A DNA stretch of 64,000 nucleotides from Sphaerulina vaccinii. Taxonomy: Eukaryota > Ascomycota > Dothideomycetes > Mycosphaerellales > Mycosphaerellaceae. Both the position numbers and the translations under genes were made by a program. The notes below the pieces were generated by a model that was not told where the DNA came from, ran no database searches, and saw only the letters and a program-made list of their open reading frames with translations. The stretch lies in the NCBI GenBank assembly GCA_022570795.1, contig JAKUDP010000017.1, positions 186,001 through 250,000 on the forward strand. Direction: 5' to 3'. How positions within the stretch are numbered: the first letter of the stretch is position 1; every line of letters begins with the position of its first letter. Below are positions 19,224 to 28,819 of the stretch, one piece after another.

Positions 19224-20122
19224 ATGGAAGGGCAATCGTTGGTCGAATCGCCATATCTCCGAGATCTCATTGTATGCAACAAAAGACAAGCTCTCCAAGC
19301 TCATGCAATGGCTAACAGACCTAGGCAGGCGGGATAGCAGGCACGACCGTTGACATCTCCCTCTATCCACTCGATACTCTGAAAACTCGCCTCCAATCCA
19401 GCGCCGGCTTCTGGGCTTCGGGCGGCTTCCGCGGCGTGTACAATGGAGTAGGATCGGCAGCAGTCGGCTCTGCGCCTGGAGCTGCTTTGTTCTTCATGAC
19501 TTATGAAGGGACAAAGAGATATCTGGCACCATACAGGAAGAGCGCGTCAAGCGAGACGGGAGTGCACATGGCAGCTGCGAGTCTGGGAGAGATCGCAGCT
19601 TGTTCAGTAAGAGTGCCAACTGAAGTGGTCAAGCAGCGAGCACAGGCGAAGCAGCATCCGAGTTCACTGAGTGCTTTGACGCATATATTGGGACAAAGAG
19701 CTACACATGGCCTGGGACATGTGTGGAGGGAGCTATATCGAGGCTGGGGCATTACTGTGATGAGAGAAGTGCCTTTCACGATCATACAGTTCCCGTTGTG
19801 GGAAGGCTTGAAGAAGTGGTCATTGGCACAGAGACAAGGTCCAAAGCCTGCAGATGTTACTGCTGCTGAGAGTTCATTGTATGGAGCCATGTCAGGAGCC
19901 ATTGCTGCTGGTCTCACGACGCCGCTGGATGTGCTGAAGACGAGGATGATGTTGTCGAAAGAGCGCGTCAACGTCTTCGACATGACCGCACGGATCTGGA
20001 AGCAGGAAGGAGGCCGCGTCTTCTTGAGTGGTGTCGGACCTAGGACAATGTGGATCAGTATTGGTGGTGCTGTATTCCTGGGTAGCTACCAATGGGCAAG
20101 CAACCTGCTGGGTGGACGATGA
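19224..20122 (+). CDS. PET8: Mitochondrial S-adenosylmethionine carrier (Pet8/SLC25A26 type)
   Basis: Exon 1 19224-19271 (MEGQSLVESPYLRDLI) joins exon 2 19325-20122 (AGGIAGTTVDISLYP...) in phase 0 through a 53-nt intron, giving 281 residues. Three mitochondrial-carrier repeats are visible with signature motifs PLDTLKTR, PTEVVKQR and PLDVLKTR. Carrier-typical features include GGFRGVYNGVGSAAVGSAP after the first helix pair, LYRGWGITVMREVPF in the second, and a final VGPRTMWISIGGAVFLGSYQ. This pattern is that of the SAM transporter in the inner mitochondrial membrane, which imports SAM for mitochondrial methylation, lipoate and biotin synthesis and exports SAH. The acceptor chosen (GACCTAG at 19318-19324) is the only nearby one that restores the conserved LxAGGIAGTTVD start. 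Confidence 0.88.
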
Positions 20123-20767
20123 TCACCACATCTCGTGGGGAGCCGGTCCCGCTCCATCATGGCTAGCAGCGACGAGCCTCTATGTCAGGATCATGGCGTA
20201 CTTCCATTGGATGGATGTGTGAGTATTGTCAAGTCTCCGAGAGTTTATATCGAGCGACCGAGATGTGAACATCTCACACCCTCCTGCTTCACATTATATA
20301 TCGACAGTCTCGCTTCCTTATCAGAGCGACATACACCGAAGCATGACATCAGGAAGTCAAGCTTGCTGCTGGACGCACACGAGCCATTGTCGAAGCAAGA
20401 TGCCCTTCTAGAAGCACTCAAAGCGACCTACAAGGATATTTACTGGTCCGCGGCTAGCTCCGGCGACCGTTGGCTGCGCGTGAGCTTTGGCAAGCACGCG
20501 TCTGCTCCGCTGGTGAAGCGAATTAGTATGAGCCAGTCACCAAGATAAAGCTCACTTTCGCTGTTCACCGGTGCTGCTCTTGCTTGCGAAGTCGGCCAGA
20601 CCGCCGTTTGAAGTCACAAAATCAACTTCGATACCAGAAGCTCACCTTCTTCTCCACTTCCACAACTTTCGCTATCACATACCTCCAAGACAACGAACAG
20701 CGTCTTCACAACAACACTCTCTGCCACGCTACTCAACCACACACAGATCCAGCACACCTCGACCATC
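20123..20767. other. Intergenic
   Basis: 645 bp. A 137-codon open frame (20135-20548) has no recognisable domain and starts 13 bp after the carrier stop, so it is probably 3' flank. From 20620 the sequence becomes CA- and CT-rich, as in a leader for the gene at 20768. Confidence 0.45.
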
Positions 20768-21286
20768 ATGTCTACCAGTCTGACTCTCACCGCCCGCGAG
20801 CTGGAGCTACTTAAGGAAGTCGGCAAGCACCTCCAGACTGCTTCGGTGCGCGATAACACTGCCAACTACCAAGCATTTCAAAGCTGACACTTTACAGGTT
20901 GACTGGGCTTCTGTTGCCAACAACATCAATTACAAGACACCAAAAGCTGCTCGCGACAAGTGGTACCCGCTTCGCGACAAGTTGTTCGGTGCAGAGTCCG
21001 GCTCTGCTCCAGCCTCTGCCTCGAAGAAGGCCGCCGCCACACCAAAGAAGCGCAAGACATGTGAGTGACCACGTTCTCTCACCAGATGTAGCGACTGCAA
21101 GCTGACGTGACAGCAGCGAGCGACGGAGACGACGATGAGGCCACTCCCTCCAAGTGGGCCAAGAAGTCGAAGTCTAAGAAGGCTGGTTCCTCAGTCGCTG
21201 ATCAGGACGATGAGGAGACTGCCAAGGCTGCAAAGGTCAAGCCCGAGACCAATGGAGACGAGGATGACGATGACGACTTGTTGTAG
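20768..21286 (+). CDS. Small Myb/SANT-like nuclear protein with acidic tail
   Basis: Three exons: 20768-20845, 20898-21060 and 21117-21286 (or from 21114, see Part 2), about 136 residues. Residues ~1-55 form a Myb-like helical unit: LTARELELLKEVGKHLQ, then VDWASVANNI and KAARDKWYPLRDKL, with the spaced Trp residues (DWASV, KWYPL). After it come a basic, probably nuclear-localising stretch (KKAAATPKKRKT), a second lysine cluster (KWAKKSKSKK) and a terminal acidic run (DEDDDDDLL). This class of short fungal proteins binds DNA or chromatin, but no target is known. Introns are short with CTGAC-type branch sites. Confidence 0.82.
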
Positions 21287-21750
21287 TGTGCTTTCGCGAT
21301 CGAGACTTACTGCACTGCTGTTGTGGTAGCAAACGTCGACTTCCGGGAGTCTTTGAGAACGTTGATGAATATACGAGGCGGCTACTGACATTGGCTACAT
21401 AAGCACGTCCTGGTGGATGGACTGCATACGTGAAGCTAGAATGCGAGAGGACAGGATAGGCTAGACTTCAGCGACATCTTGCCAATTGAATCGAGTGAAT
21501 GAGTGCATCATCTAGCCACCTTCCTTGCTACTGTGTATGACATGACAATGTGCAGGAGCAAAGGATCTTCTTTCATAGCACTGCGAAATCCATGTCGCTT
21601 CTCTGAGATCAAACTCTTCGTGCAGCCATTCCACTCCCTCGATCCATCGGATTGTGGGTCCTGCTGACAAAGACAACGTCCACCCCATCTCTCACACAAC
21701 AGGCTTCCATCACAAAACACTCTCTGCCATCGTCCTCATAATTCGCAACT
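21287..21750. other. Intergenic
   Basis: 464 bp between two forward genes. No domain-bearing open frame. It should contain the 3' end of the Myb-like gene and the promoter of the DUF92 gene. Confidence 0.5.
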
Positions 21751-22768
21751 ATGGACATCATACAAGACTTCGCCCGAGAACACATAACCCAAATCAGTGC
21801 CACAATCGCCCTAGTGACCTATGCCATCTCCCGAAACAAACTCACACCTGCGGGTGTCCTCTCCGGCATAGTCGTAGCAATCATACACATGCTACATCCT
21901 TGGCAAGCGTTCTTCTGGCTCTTGATGGTCTTCTTTCTTTTAGGAACGCTGGTTACAAAGGTACACAACCTTTCTCTTTCCTACCAGCAAGGATACTGAC
22001 TACTTCCACCAGATCGGCCACACCAAAAAGTCCACTCTCACCCAGTCAGCAACAGGCGGAACAGGAGGCGAAGGCGCACGCTCTGCAATTCAAGTCTTCG
22101 CAAACAGTGGCTGGGGTTCCATCCTCATCGCCCTCCACGCCTACTTATTATACAACAAGACACCTTTCATCTCCTCCTTCAACATCCCTGGAACCACACC
22201 CGGCCCACATTTTCCAGTTCTGGAGAAACTCCTACCCATAGGAATCATAGCTCAATACGCAGCCGTAGCAGCCGATACTTTCTCTTCCGAACTCGGCATC
22301 TTGTCAAAAAGCAAACCGTTTCTGATCACAGCACCATGGAAAACTGTGCCTCCCGGAACGAATGGCGGTGTTACTGTTGACGGATTCAAATATGGTGGTC
22401 TCGGCTCTTCTTCATTAGTTTTCACATCTATACTAGCACTGACGCTACTCCCACCGCACATTGACGTCCATCCTCAGATCTCCGCGCTGTTGATTGGAAG
22501 TGGGATTGCAGGAACGATTATTGATTCGGTTTTGGGAGCTTTGTGTCAAATTACAGTGGAGGATAAGGGTAGTGGGAGAGTTGTGGAAGGTGCTGGTGGT
22601 TCGAGAGTTCAGGTTCTCAAAGGTGGGAGTCGAGTCCAGATAGGAAAGGACTTGTTGACGAATAATGGAGTCAACTTCGTCATGGCGATGTTGAGTAGTT
22701 TGTTGGCTATGGGTGTCGCGGGGGCTGTTGGGTTGGGGTTGGAGGAGGGTGTTAGGTTGAAGGTTTGA
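21751..22768 (+). CDS. DUF92/TMEM19 family integral membrane protein
   Basis: Exons 21751-21960 and 22013-22768 (52-nt intron, phase 0), 321 residues. The frame shows several hydrophobic segments (IALVTYAIS, AGVLSGIVVAIIHML, AFFWLLMVFFLLGTLVTK). After the junction comes the family core: KIGHTKKSTLTQSATGGTGGEGARS, an ANSGWGSILIALHAYLL helix, and AAVAADTFSSELGILSK with the conserved DT.SSE. It ends with GNGVNF-like NNGVNFVMAML and a final helix. Bacterial and eukaryotic members include plant VTE6 (phytyl-phosphate kinase), whose relation to the fungal protein is unproven. Membrane location is predicted; the substrate is not known. Confidence 0.88.
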
Positions 22769-23609
22769 GAGTGCGCAAAAGAAGAGCCATTCGAAAAGTA
22801 CAACTAACGCACTGATCTCAAGAGAAAAATACAAGGAACAAAAGATCGCCTCCCAAGGAAGAAAGCTGGAGAGCGCTTGAGACTTTCTTATACGCTCTTC
22901 CCGGCTCTACTTAACCAAGCATCGACTGATTACAACAACGACTTACTGACCTCGCCACTAGACCAAGGACGACCATTGAATACTGAAGGTTGTGGATCAT
23001 ATATATCGACTCATGATCAGAGGCTCAGGCCTGCTGTCCGCATCGTTGGGGAGTGATCATGGAGTCGTGAGCTGTTCACATACCTTCACTCTCTGAGGCC
23101 AATATGTTGAGAATGACCACACAGAGTTCAGCAGGCTGCTTGGCCCAGCCTTGCCTTCCAGGTGTATGTTTCTCTCCTCTTTTTCTACGCTGCTTCGAGC
23201 GCCTGCTGTGTGCATCTGCTTTGCCTGATCTTGTCTTGCGCATCTGACATGCATGCGGACCTCTCGTCTTGCCATGTCGTTACGTTCTTCTCCTTCCCAT
23301 GGAGCGGACAAGAAAGAAGCCGCGATACATATTGCTGCCATAGCTGCTGAGGTGATGAAGTGATGAAGGAGAAGATGAACCTCTTCACTTCTCTGAGCTC
23401 GGTACAGAGGCTAGCGCGGCTCTAGTCTACCCCTCAATCCTGGTCAATCGACGGAGATAACGAGCTAACTTGGCCGATAAGAAGCAGCAACCGACATGCC
23501 CTATATAAAGTGACACCAGACGTGTTTCCATACCAGTTCTGCTGCTTACATCACCTCCATCGAGACCATCCGTCAACCTCCACCGCTCTTCCCATACTCC
23601 GCTGCTCCG
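22769..23609. other. Intergenic: promoter of the F-box gene
   Basis: 841 bp without a supported gene. A TATA box is present at 23502-23509 and GATAA cores occur at about 23456 and 23476. Confidence 0.5.
23502..23509 (+). promoter_or_regulatory. Probable TATA box of the F-box gene
   Basis: TATATAAA lies about 100 bp upstream of the ATG at 23610, the only strong TATA match in this intergenic region, followed by a CA/CT-rich leader. Confidence 0.45.
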
Positions 23610-25416
23610 ATGATCTCGATGTCATCTCTCCTTGAGCTCTCCCATGAGCTTCTCCATTGCATCTTCACCGAGATCGAACCAGCCGACCTCTCAACCCTCT
23701 CCAGAAGCTGTCGTGCACTGCACAGCTACATCACCGGCAATAGACTGCTCCATAAGGATCTCTACGTTCGACGATATGATGAGCCAACAGATCTCAAGTC
23801 TGAGCCAGACTATGAAGATTGGATACACCGCCGAGTCAAGCTCGAGAAGCTCCTAAACACAGACAACAGGGAAGCCAAGAGACAAGAGCTTGCATTTGTA
23901 GCAAACGAGATCAACAGCCTGGTAGAGACTGCCGATAAGGATCAGGAAGAGAGCAAGAATGTACACCTCTTGAGTAAGAGCTTCTCAGATGGGAAGAACA
24001 TCGATACGCTGTTATGCTCCTCGGCACTCTTTGCACCAGGCCGAGCAGGAGATAGCGAACAGACACAAGCCGAGACGCCAGAGCTACGTCAAGCAAGTGC
24101 AAAGCTGCACTGCCTGTATGGTGTGCCAGTCGAGCCCATCGTCTCTCGCATAGTGCCATTCCACTCCTTTCTTCGACATCATCGGGCAGGCCTTACTTTG
24201 TCACCCTCTCTATGTACTCGCTCTCAAGCTCATGGCCGAAACACGCACCAGTATGCTCGGAGTAAAGTCTATGACTTGCGGGAGTACTCGGATGCCACGC
24301 TCTGGGGCCCGTTCATGAACGATGGCTCTCACCGAGTAGACTGGGAGAAGGTCGAGGCCATCATGATAGTCCTCGGCTTCAACTTACGACGCTTCACAGA
24401 CCGTAGCGATGGCCGCTTCCCACTAATCTGGAAGCATCCATTTGTAGGTGCAACTCCAGGTTCATATAAGACTCCACCACGTATCGCACCACCAGAGAGG
24501 AAAGACTTCGATGAAGACGCTGGTGTGATCCGTGAGCTGGCACTTGGACTAGATGCTATGGACCCATATGGCGTGACCGGCTCGTGGATGCGTGTAGTCT
24601 GCTTCCTCGATTACAACGATCTCTACGCCTTCAACTTCAGCGAACGTATACCAGAAGATCAACTACGAGAACCGATTGACACAGAAGAAGGTTTGATTGA
24701 ACTTAGTGAAATGGCACGTATTCGTTCCCTCACTGATAGTTCGTAGCTATAAGACTGATTCGCATCAAGTTGCAAGTCACGCGAATCGACCCTCCCAGCG
24801 GTGACAGCAGTAGAAGAAGTTCCGGCAGCACTGCAGTCTTTGACGAAAACGATTATGATGATGACGACTACGAAACGGAGGACGAAGAAGAAGCCGAAAT
24901 GGACTGGAGCAACTTTCAAGGCGAGAGACTGCCTGTTGTACACTTCCGCGGCACGAGTCGCTCTCTACACGCGAGCTGGGATCCCAATGCCAACAGCAGG
25001 ATTCGAGGCACTGTTCGACAAACGCCAGAAGGTGAAATCAGATGGACCACCTTCTCCATCTTCCATGGTGAAGAAAAGTGGAGAAGTGAAGGCATTCAAG
25101 TCGGTGGTCTGAAGTCTGCAAGAGGAGTTCTGGGCAACTGGTTCGATAAGGTACGTCTCCCTCTCTTCTTCCCACCTCTCCTAAATGCGATACTAACGCA
25201 TCTGCCAGGACTACGACATGCACGGCCCAGCAGGTCCTACAGCATTCTGGAAGGAAAGCGATGAACTAGACGAGGACAAGTCAGAGAGTACGCCTTCTGC
25301 TTATTTCTGACTATCTACGATCTTGTCCTGACGAGGCTACAGAGACTGAGTCCGATGGCTATCTCCCGTGGGTTCAGAGGCTGCTGGATGAGATTGTGTT
25401 AGAGAGTGATGACTGA
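23610..25416 (+). CDS. F-box protein
   Basis: Proposed exons 23610-24690, 24747-25150, 25209-25287 and 25343-25416 (introns 56, 58 and 55 nt), about 545 residues. An F-box sits at the N-terminus (LLELSHELLHCIFTEIEPAD, then LSTLSRSCRALHSYI). The rest matches the long C-terminal domain typical of Pezizomycotina F-box proteins, with a WGPFMNDGSHRVDWEKVEAIMIVLGFNL block. Later come VVHFRGTSRSLHASWDPNAN, RGTVRQTPEGEIRWTTFSIF, WRSEGIQVGG and GPAGPTAFWK. A stop at 24746 would end the first open frame; splicing at GTTTGA (24691) to 24747 restores the expected EEAIRLI. It would serve as a substrate receptor of an SCF ubiquitin ligase; the target is unknown. The final short exon ends SDD. Confidence 0.83.
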
Positions 25417-25826
25417 TGAAGGACACAGGTTCTTCGATTGATGCGTTTTGACGAATATGAATGACAACATGAGCATGAGCAAGATAACAGGATACAAGGC
25501 ATTGGAATGTCGGCTGATATAGCATTTGCTTTCAATCATAAAGAGCATGAAACTAGGCACGACCTCCCACCTCCAGCTCTGAGCTACCAACTACCCCACC
25601 TAACTGATACACGTGGAGAGCTAAGGCAACTAGATGCGCTGTACAACACTAAAAGAACTAGTACTACTTCCAAGAAGCACGATCGACATCATTACGGGTC
25701 CTCATTCGGGAGGGCTTGAACCGACATCCGAATATAAGCGGCTAGCGTGCGATCTAAGGCATCACTTGTTACGACGGTAACATCGAACACAACACCGAAG
25801 AACTCCGTAACAGCAAGAAGAACTCA
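25417..25826. other. Intergenic
   Basis: 410 bp between two forward genes with no domain-bearing frame. The 60 bp before 25827 are CA/GAAC-rich leader. Confidence 0.5.
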
Positions 25827-26765
25827 ATGGCAGGCTCAACGACAAGCCCACGAATCCTCATCACAGGCGCAAGCGGAGCATACGGACAACTCCTCTTCAA
25901 ACGTCTTCTCGAGAAAGGTGTCGATCCATCAACCATCATCCTCGTCTCACGAAACCCAGACAAGCTCTCCGCAACAACTCCATCACAAGTAACACTACGC
26001 AAAGGCTCCTTCGACGACCCCCTCGATAACCTAGCCACCATGTTCGCTGGTGCATCAACGGTATTCCTAATCAGCACCTCCCGAGCCGGAGCCCGTCTCC
26101 CTCAACACCAAAACGCCATTGACGCAGCAGTCAAAGCCGGAGCTCAACACATTTTCTACACAGGTTTCATTGGAGCCGATTTACCCAGACCTGCAGCTCT
26201 CGTTGTTCGTGAACATCGCGCCACTGAGGAGATGTTGAAGAAAAGCGGTTTAGCATATACTGTACTCCGTGATACTCAATACTCTGATGCTTTCGTCGAT
26301 GTCATCCTACCCGCTGCTCGCCAACTCGGAGTCTGGAGAACGAACACCGGAGAAGGAAAGATTGCTCCTGTGAGTAAAAATGACTGTGTCGTAGTCGCTG
26401 CTTGTGCTCTCACTGCACCTCATCTCCACAAAAACAAGATATATAACATCACTGGACCGGAACTTCTTTCTTTCGGAGATGTAGCGGCTATCGCAAGTAA
26501 ACATTACAACGAAGACATACCGGTGGAGCAGGTTTCTGATGAACAAATGTTTGAATCTTTCGATCAGATGGGTGTGCCTAGAGAACCTAGCGACGAGTTC
26601 GAGGCGAATGGCGTTTCTGGATACAAATGGAACTCCTCGGATATGGTTTCTTTTGGTACGGCGATCAGAGTTGGAGAGATGGCGGTTATCAGTGATGATG
26701 TTGAGAAGATTACTGGGAGAAAGCCAGCTGGGATCTTGGATGTTCTGAAGAGTCGAGGATCATAG
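25827..26765 (+). CDS. NmrA-like NAD(P)-binding protein (quinone oxidoreductase-like)
   Basis: Intronless, 312 residues. The N-terminus is a Rossmann dinucleotide-binding motif (ILITGASGAYGQ), with an LVSRNPDKL strand after beta-2 whose Arg suits NADP(H). The middle shows the atypical SDR pattern of NmrA/YtfG proteins: GASTVFLIST, AIDAAVKAGAQHIFYTGFIG, YTVLRDTQYSDAF and YNITGPELLSFGDVA. There is no YxxxK catalytic pair in the classical place, which fits NmrA-like proteins that act as redox sensors or NADPH:quinone reductases. Substrate and role are not inferable from the sequence. Confidence 0.87.
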   Translation: MAGSTTSPRILITGASGAYGQLLFKRLLEKGVDPSTIILVSRNPDKLSATTPSQVTLRKGSFDDPLDNLATMFAGASTVFLISTSRAGARLPQHQNAIDAAVKAGAQHIFYTGFIGADLPRPAALVVREHRATEEMLKKSGLAYTVLRDTQYSDAFVDVILPAARQLGVWRTNTGEGKIAPVSKNDCVVVAACALTAPHLHKNKIYNITGPELLSFGDVAAIASKHYNEDIPVEQVSDEQMFESFDQMGVPREPSDEFEANGVSGYKWNSSDMVSFGTAIRVGEMAVISDDVEKITGRKPAGILDVLKSRGS

Positions 26766-27195
26766 GCATGACTAGCGACAGATCGAGCATACAGTCTCAT
26801 GCTGTGTCGTTGGTGGAGATGGACAGTGCTATAAGGTACAGAGCACGAAGACTTTGAGATCATGAAACACCGTCGGTGACATACATCGGGTACAAGTGTC
26901 TTCTTCGTGCTCGTTGGCACAATGCGTTGTTCTCGATTGTGCCTCACGGGACACCTTCGACATCTCAACACCAAGAAGTCTTCGTGATCGGGCACAGTCT
27001 CATCTGCGTCAGATGTCGCTGCGCAAAGGCAATGGAGCGACATTCGTAGCAAGACTATGTGATCATCAAGTCAACGGCGATGACAGCACTGATAGTTAGG
27101 ACTCTTGCATATAACAGCAGTGCAGCTCGAGTAGAGGAAGACAGTCAGCGACAACGATCACATCAATCATCCAAACCGACTTGAACACACAGACG
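26766..27195. other. Intergenic
   Basis: 430 bp between two forward genes. Only open frames antisense to or between the flanking genes are seen. A TATA-like CATATAAC at about 27109 precedes the next start by 85 bp. Confidence 0.45.
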
Positions 27196-27950
27196 ATGTA
27201 CGCCCTACTCCTCATCACCACAATCCTAATGGCCAGCTACGCCGCCAACGCCACGCCTTATACCCCTTACCAAACTACTAACTGCGGGCCTCCATCCTGG
27301 TCCATAACATCCTGTCCAGTAGGATTAGCCCAGGAACCATACACTCTTCCTACAACAACAACTTCTCCAACCTCCTCCTCATCGTCCTCGTCCCTTGCAT
27401 TACCAACGGCTACTGCAATACCATCCAACCCCGAACAACGTTCCTTCTACATCGAATCTTTCGACAGCTTTCTATGCTCTGCTACGGATGATGTGAGATT
27501 AATTGGTATTACGACTTTCGCTACGGGGCAATGGTAAGTCCGCAACCAATCTATCCATCTAAACAAGAAGTATGGAATAACGGATTTCATGCATGCAGGT
27601 ACTGTTATCCCCTAACCTGGGGCGTCTCAATCAAACGCTGGACCCGGCCAGAAGGGCTGGACTACGCAGCCGGCTGTGAAATCTATCTCCATCACAGTTT
27701 CGACGTTCCGAGTACATGTGCAGGACCCGATGCTGGGAATCAAACTGTCGTGGAATTGAAGTCTGATGGGGGTTGTTTGAGTTTTGAGGGAGAGGGGTTT
27801 GAGGTTATGGTTAGGTGTAGTGTTTCAGAGGAGGAGGAAGAAGTCAGAAGAAGCTCATCGCCGACACACTTTAGTGGGCAGAGGGGTGGTGGGAGGGGAT
27901 GGTGTTGGATGGTAGGTGGGGGGTCGTGGTGTGATCGAGATGGAGATTGA
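27196..27950 (+). CDS. Secreted Ser/Thr-rich protein, function unknown
   Basis: Exons 27196-27533 and 27599-27950 (65-nt intron, GTAAGT...GCAG) give 229 residues. The signal peptide is MYALLLITTILMASYAANA. A Thr/Ser/Pro-rich linker follows (TTTTSPTSSSSSSSLALPT), a probable site of O-mannosylation. The C-terminal half has eight or more cysteines and tryptophans (WYCYPLTWGVSIKRW, AGCEIYLHHSF, GGCLSFEGEGFEVMVRC). The very end is Gly/Arg/Trp-rich (GQRGGGRGWCWMVGG), with poor resemblance to a folded domain; this tail could be read-through if a further intron exists there. No family is recognised. Confidence 0.65.
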
Positions 27951-28294
27951 TGGATGTGATGATGATATAGCACTGACGATCAGGAAACGAAACGAAATGA
28001 AATAGTATTTGAAGGAGCGAGACAATGCGTTCCTCTTTACTGATGCAGCAACTTGGAGAGTGTTGAAGACGTTTGACGGCTGATCCGTCTACAACTTATC
28101 GTCAATCTTCATGCACTTGCTCACAAGCGACTTACAGATCACATCATTAGACCAATAGAACGACTGCTAGTAATCGACTTCTCAAGGGCTTATTCATATC
28201 CCGCTTTCCAGGGCTATGATGGACTTGGTGTTTCACTTCATCGAGTTCTCGATCGAGTGTCGAAAGTGACCTTTTATGTACGAGTTTCTTCGTC

Positions 28295-28349
28295 ATCGTC
28301 CCAGCCTTAGTGGCTCAATCAGTAAGTCGTCGGTATAGCTGATGCTTGA
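28295..28349 (+). repeat. Degenerate local repeat, copy 1
   Basis: ATCGTCC, then TAGTGGC, ATCAGTAAGTCGT and TGATGCTTG in the same order and spacing as copy 2 at 28564-28617. Differences in the second half are mostly transitions. The TAGTGGC stretch resembles a tRNA D-arm/A-box, but no B-box or cloverleaf can be completed. Confidence 0.5.
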
Positions 28350-28563
28350 TGAGAGATAGTGCGTATTTCACTCCTCTCAGGCAATTACTCACCTGATAAG
28401 AGTCGTGTGATGCTCCAGCATAGAGTGCAAGGGGATTGTTTTGCCAAGTGTTTCGTGTTTGACTTTTCCGCTTCTCGTGTCCAAGCTCTTTATCTGTTTG
28501 CTGCTGACCTGATGTGCAGCAGTGAGCCAATATGTATGGGAAGCAGTTGTGAGTCTCCAGGAA

Positions 28564-28617
28564 TCGTCCTTGGTCTAGTGGCGAGATCAGTAAGTCGTTG
28601 ACGTGGTTGATGCTTGG
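28564..28617 (+). repeat. Degenerate local repeat, copy 2
   Basis: Second copy of the segment at 28295. It begins ATCGTCCTTGGTCTAGTGGC, very like the 5' end of a tRNA-Asp or tRNA-Glu gene, and then continues with the shared ATCAGTAAGTCGT and TGATGCTTG. No T-arm follows. Confidence 0.5.
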
Positions 28618-28819
28618 CCTAAGCAGTGGTGAACGAGAGGGAGACAGTACTCCCCACTTGCGTGACTACCACTGTGGCTGCCATAGCGGACGATTGTTTT
28701 GCTGTTTGAATTGTTCTTTTGTGATACTGGCCAAGAAGACATATGTGGTGATACCATATTGTGTTCGAAGTGAGGCAGTTGGCCGGTACTAGACGTATCT
28801 GCAGACATGAGTAAAGTTT

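Larger units (their letters stand above)
27951..28819. other. Intergenic with a degenerate repeat pair
   Basis: About 870 bp between the convergent secreted-protein gene and DBP10. Two related ~50-bp segments at 28295-28349 and 28564-28617 (see repeat entries) are its only visible structure. Confidence 0.5.

Noticed and set aside
20135..20548. 137-codon forward open frame after the SAM carrier
   Set aside because: It begins 13 bp after the carrier stop, has no signal peptide, domain or intron support, and lies where the carrier 3' UTR should be.
28564..28640. tRNA gene
   Set aside because: Only the first ~20 bases resemble a tRNA 5' half; no anticodon arm, T-arm B-box or pairing acceptor stem can be completed.
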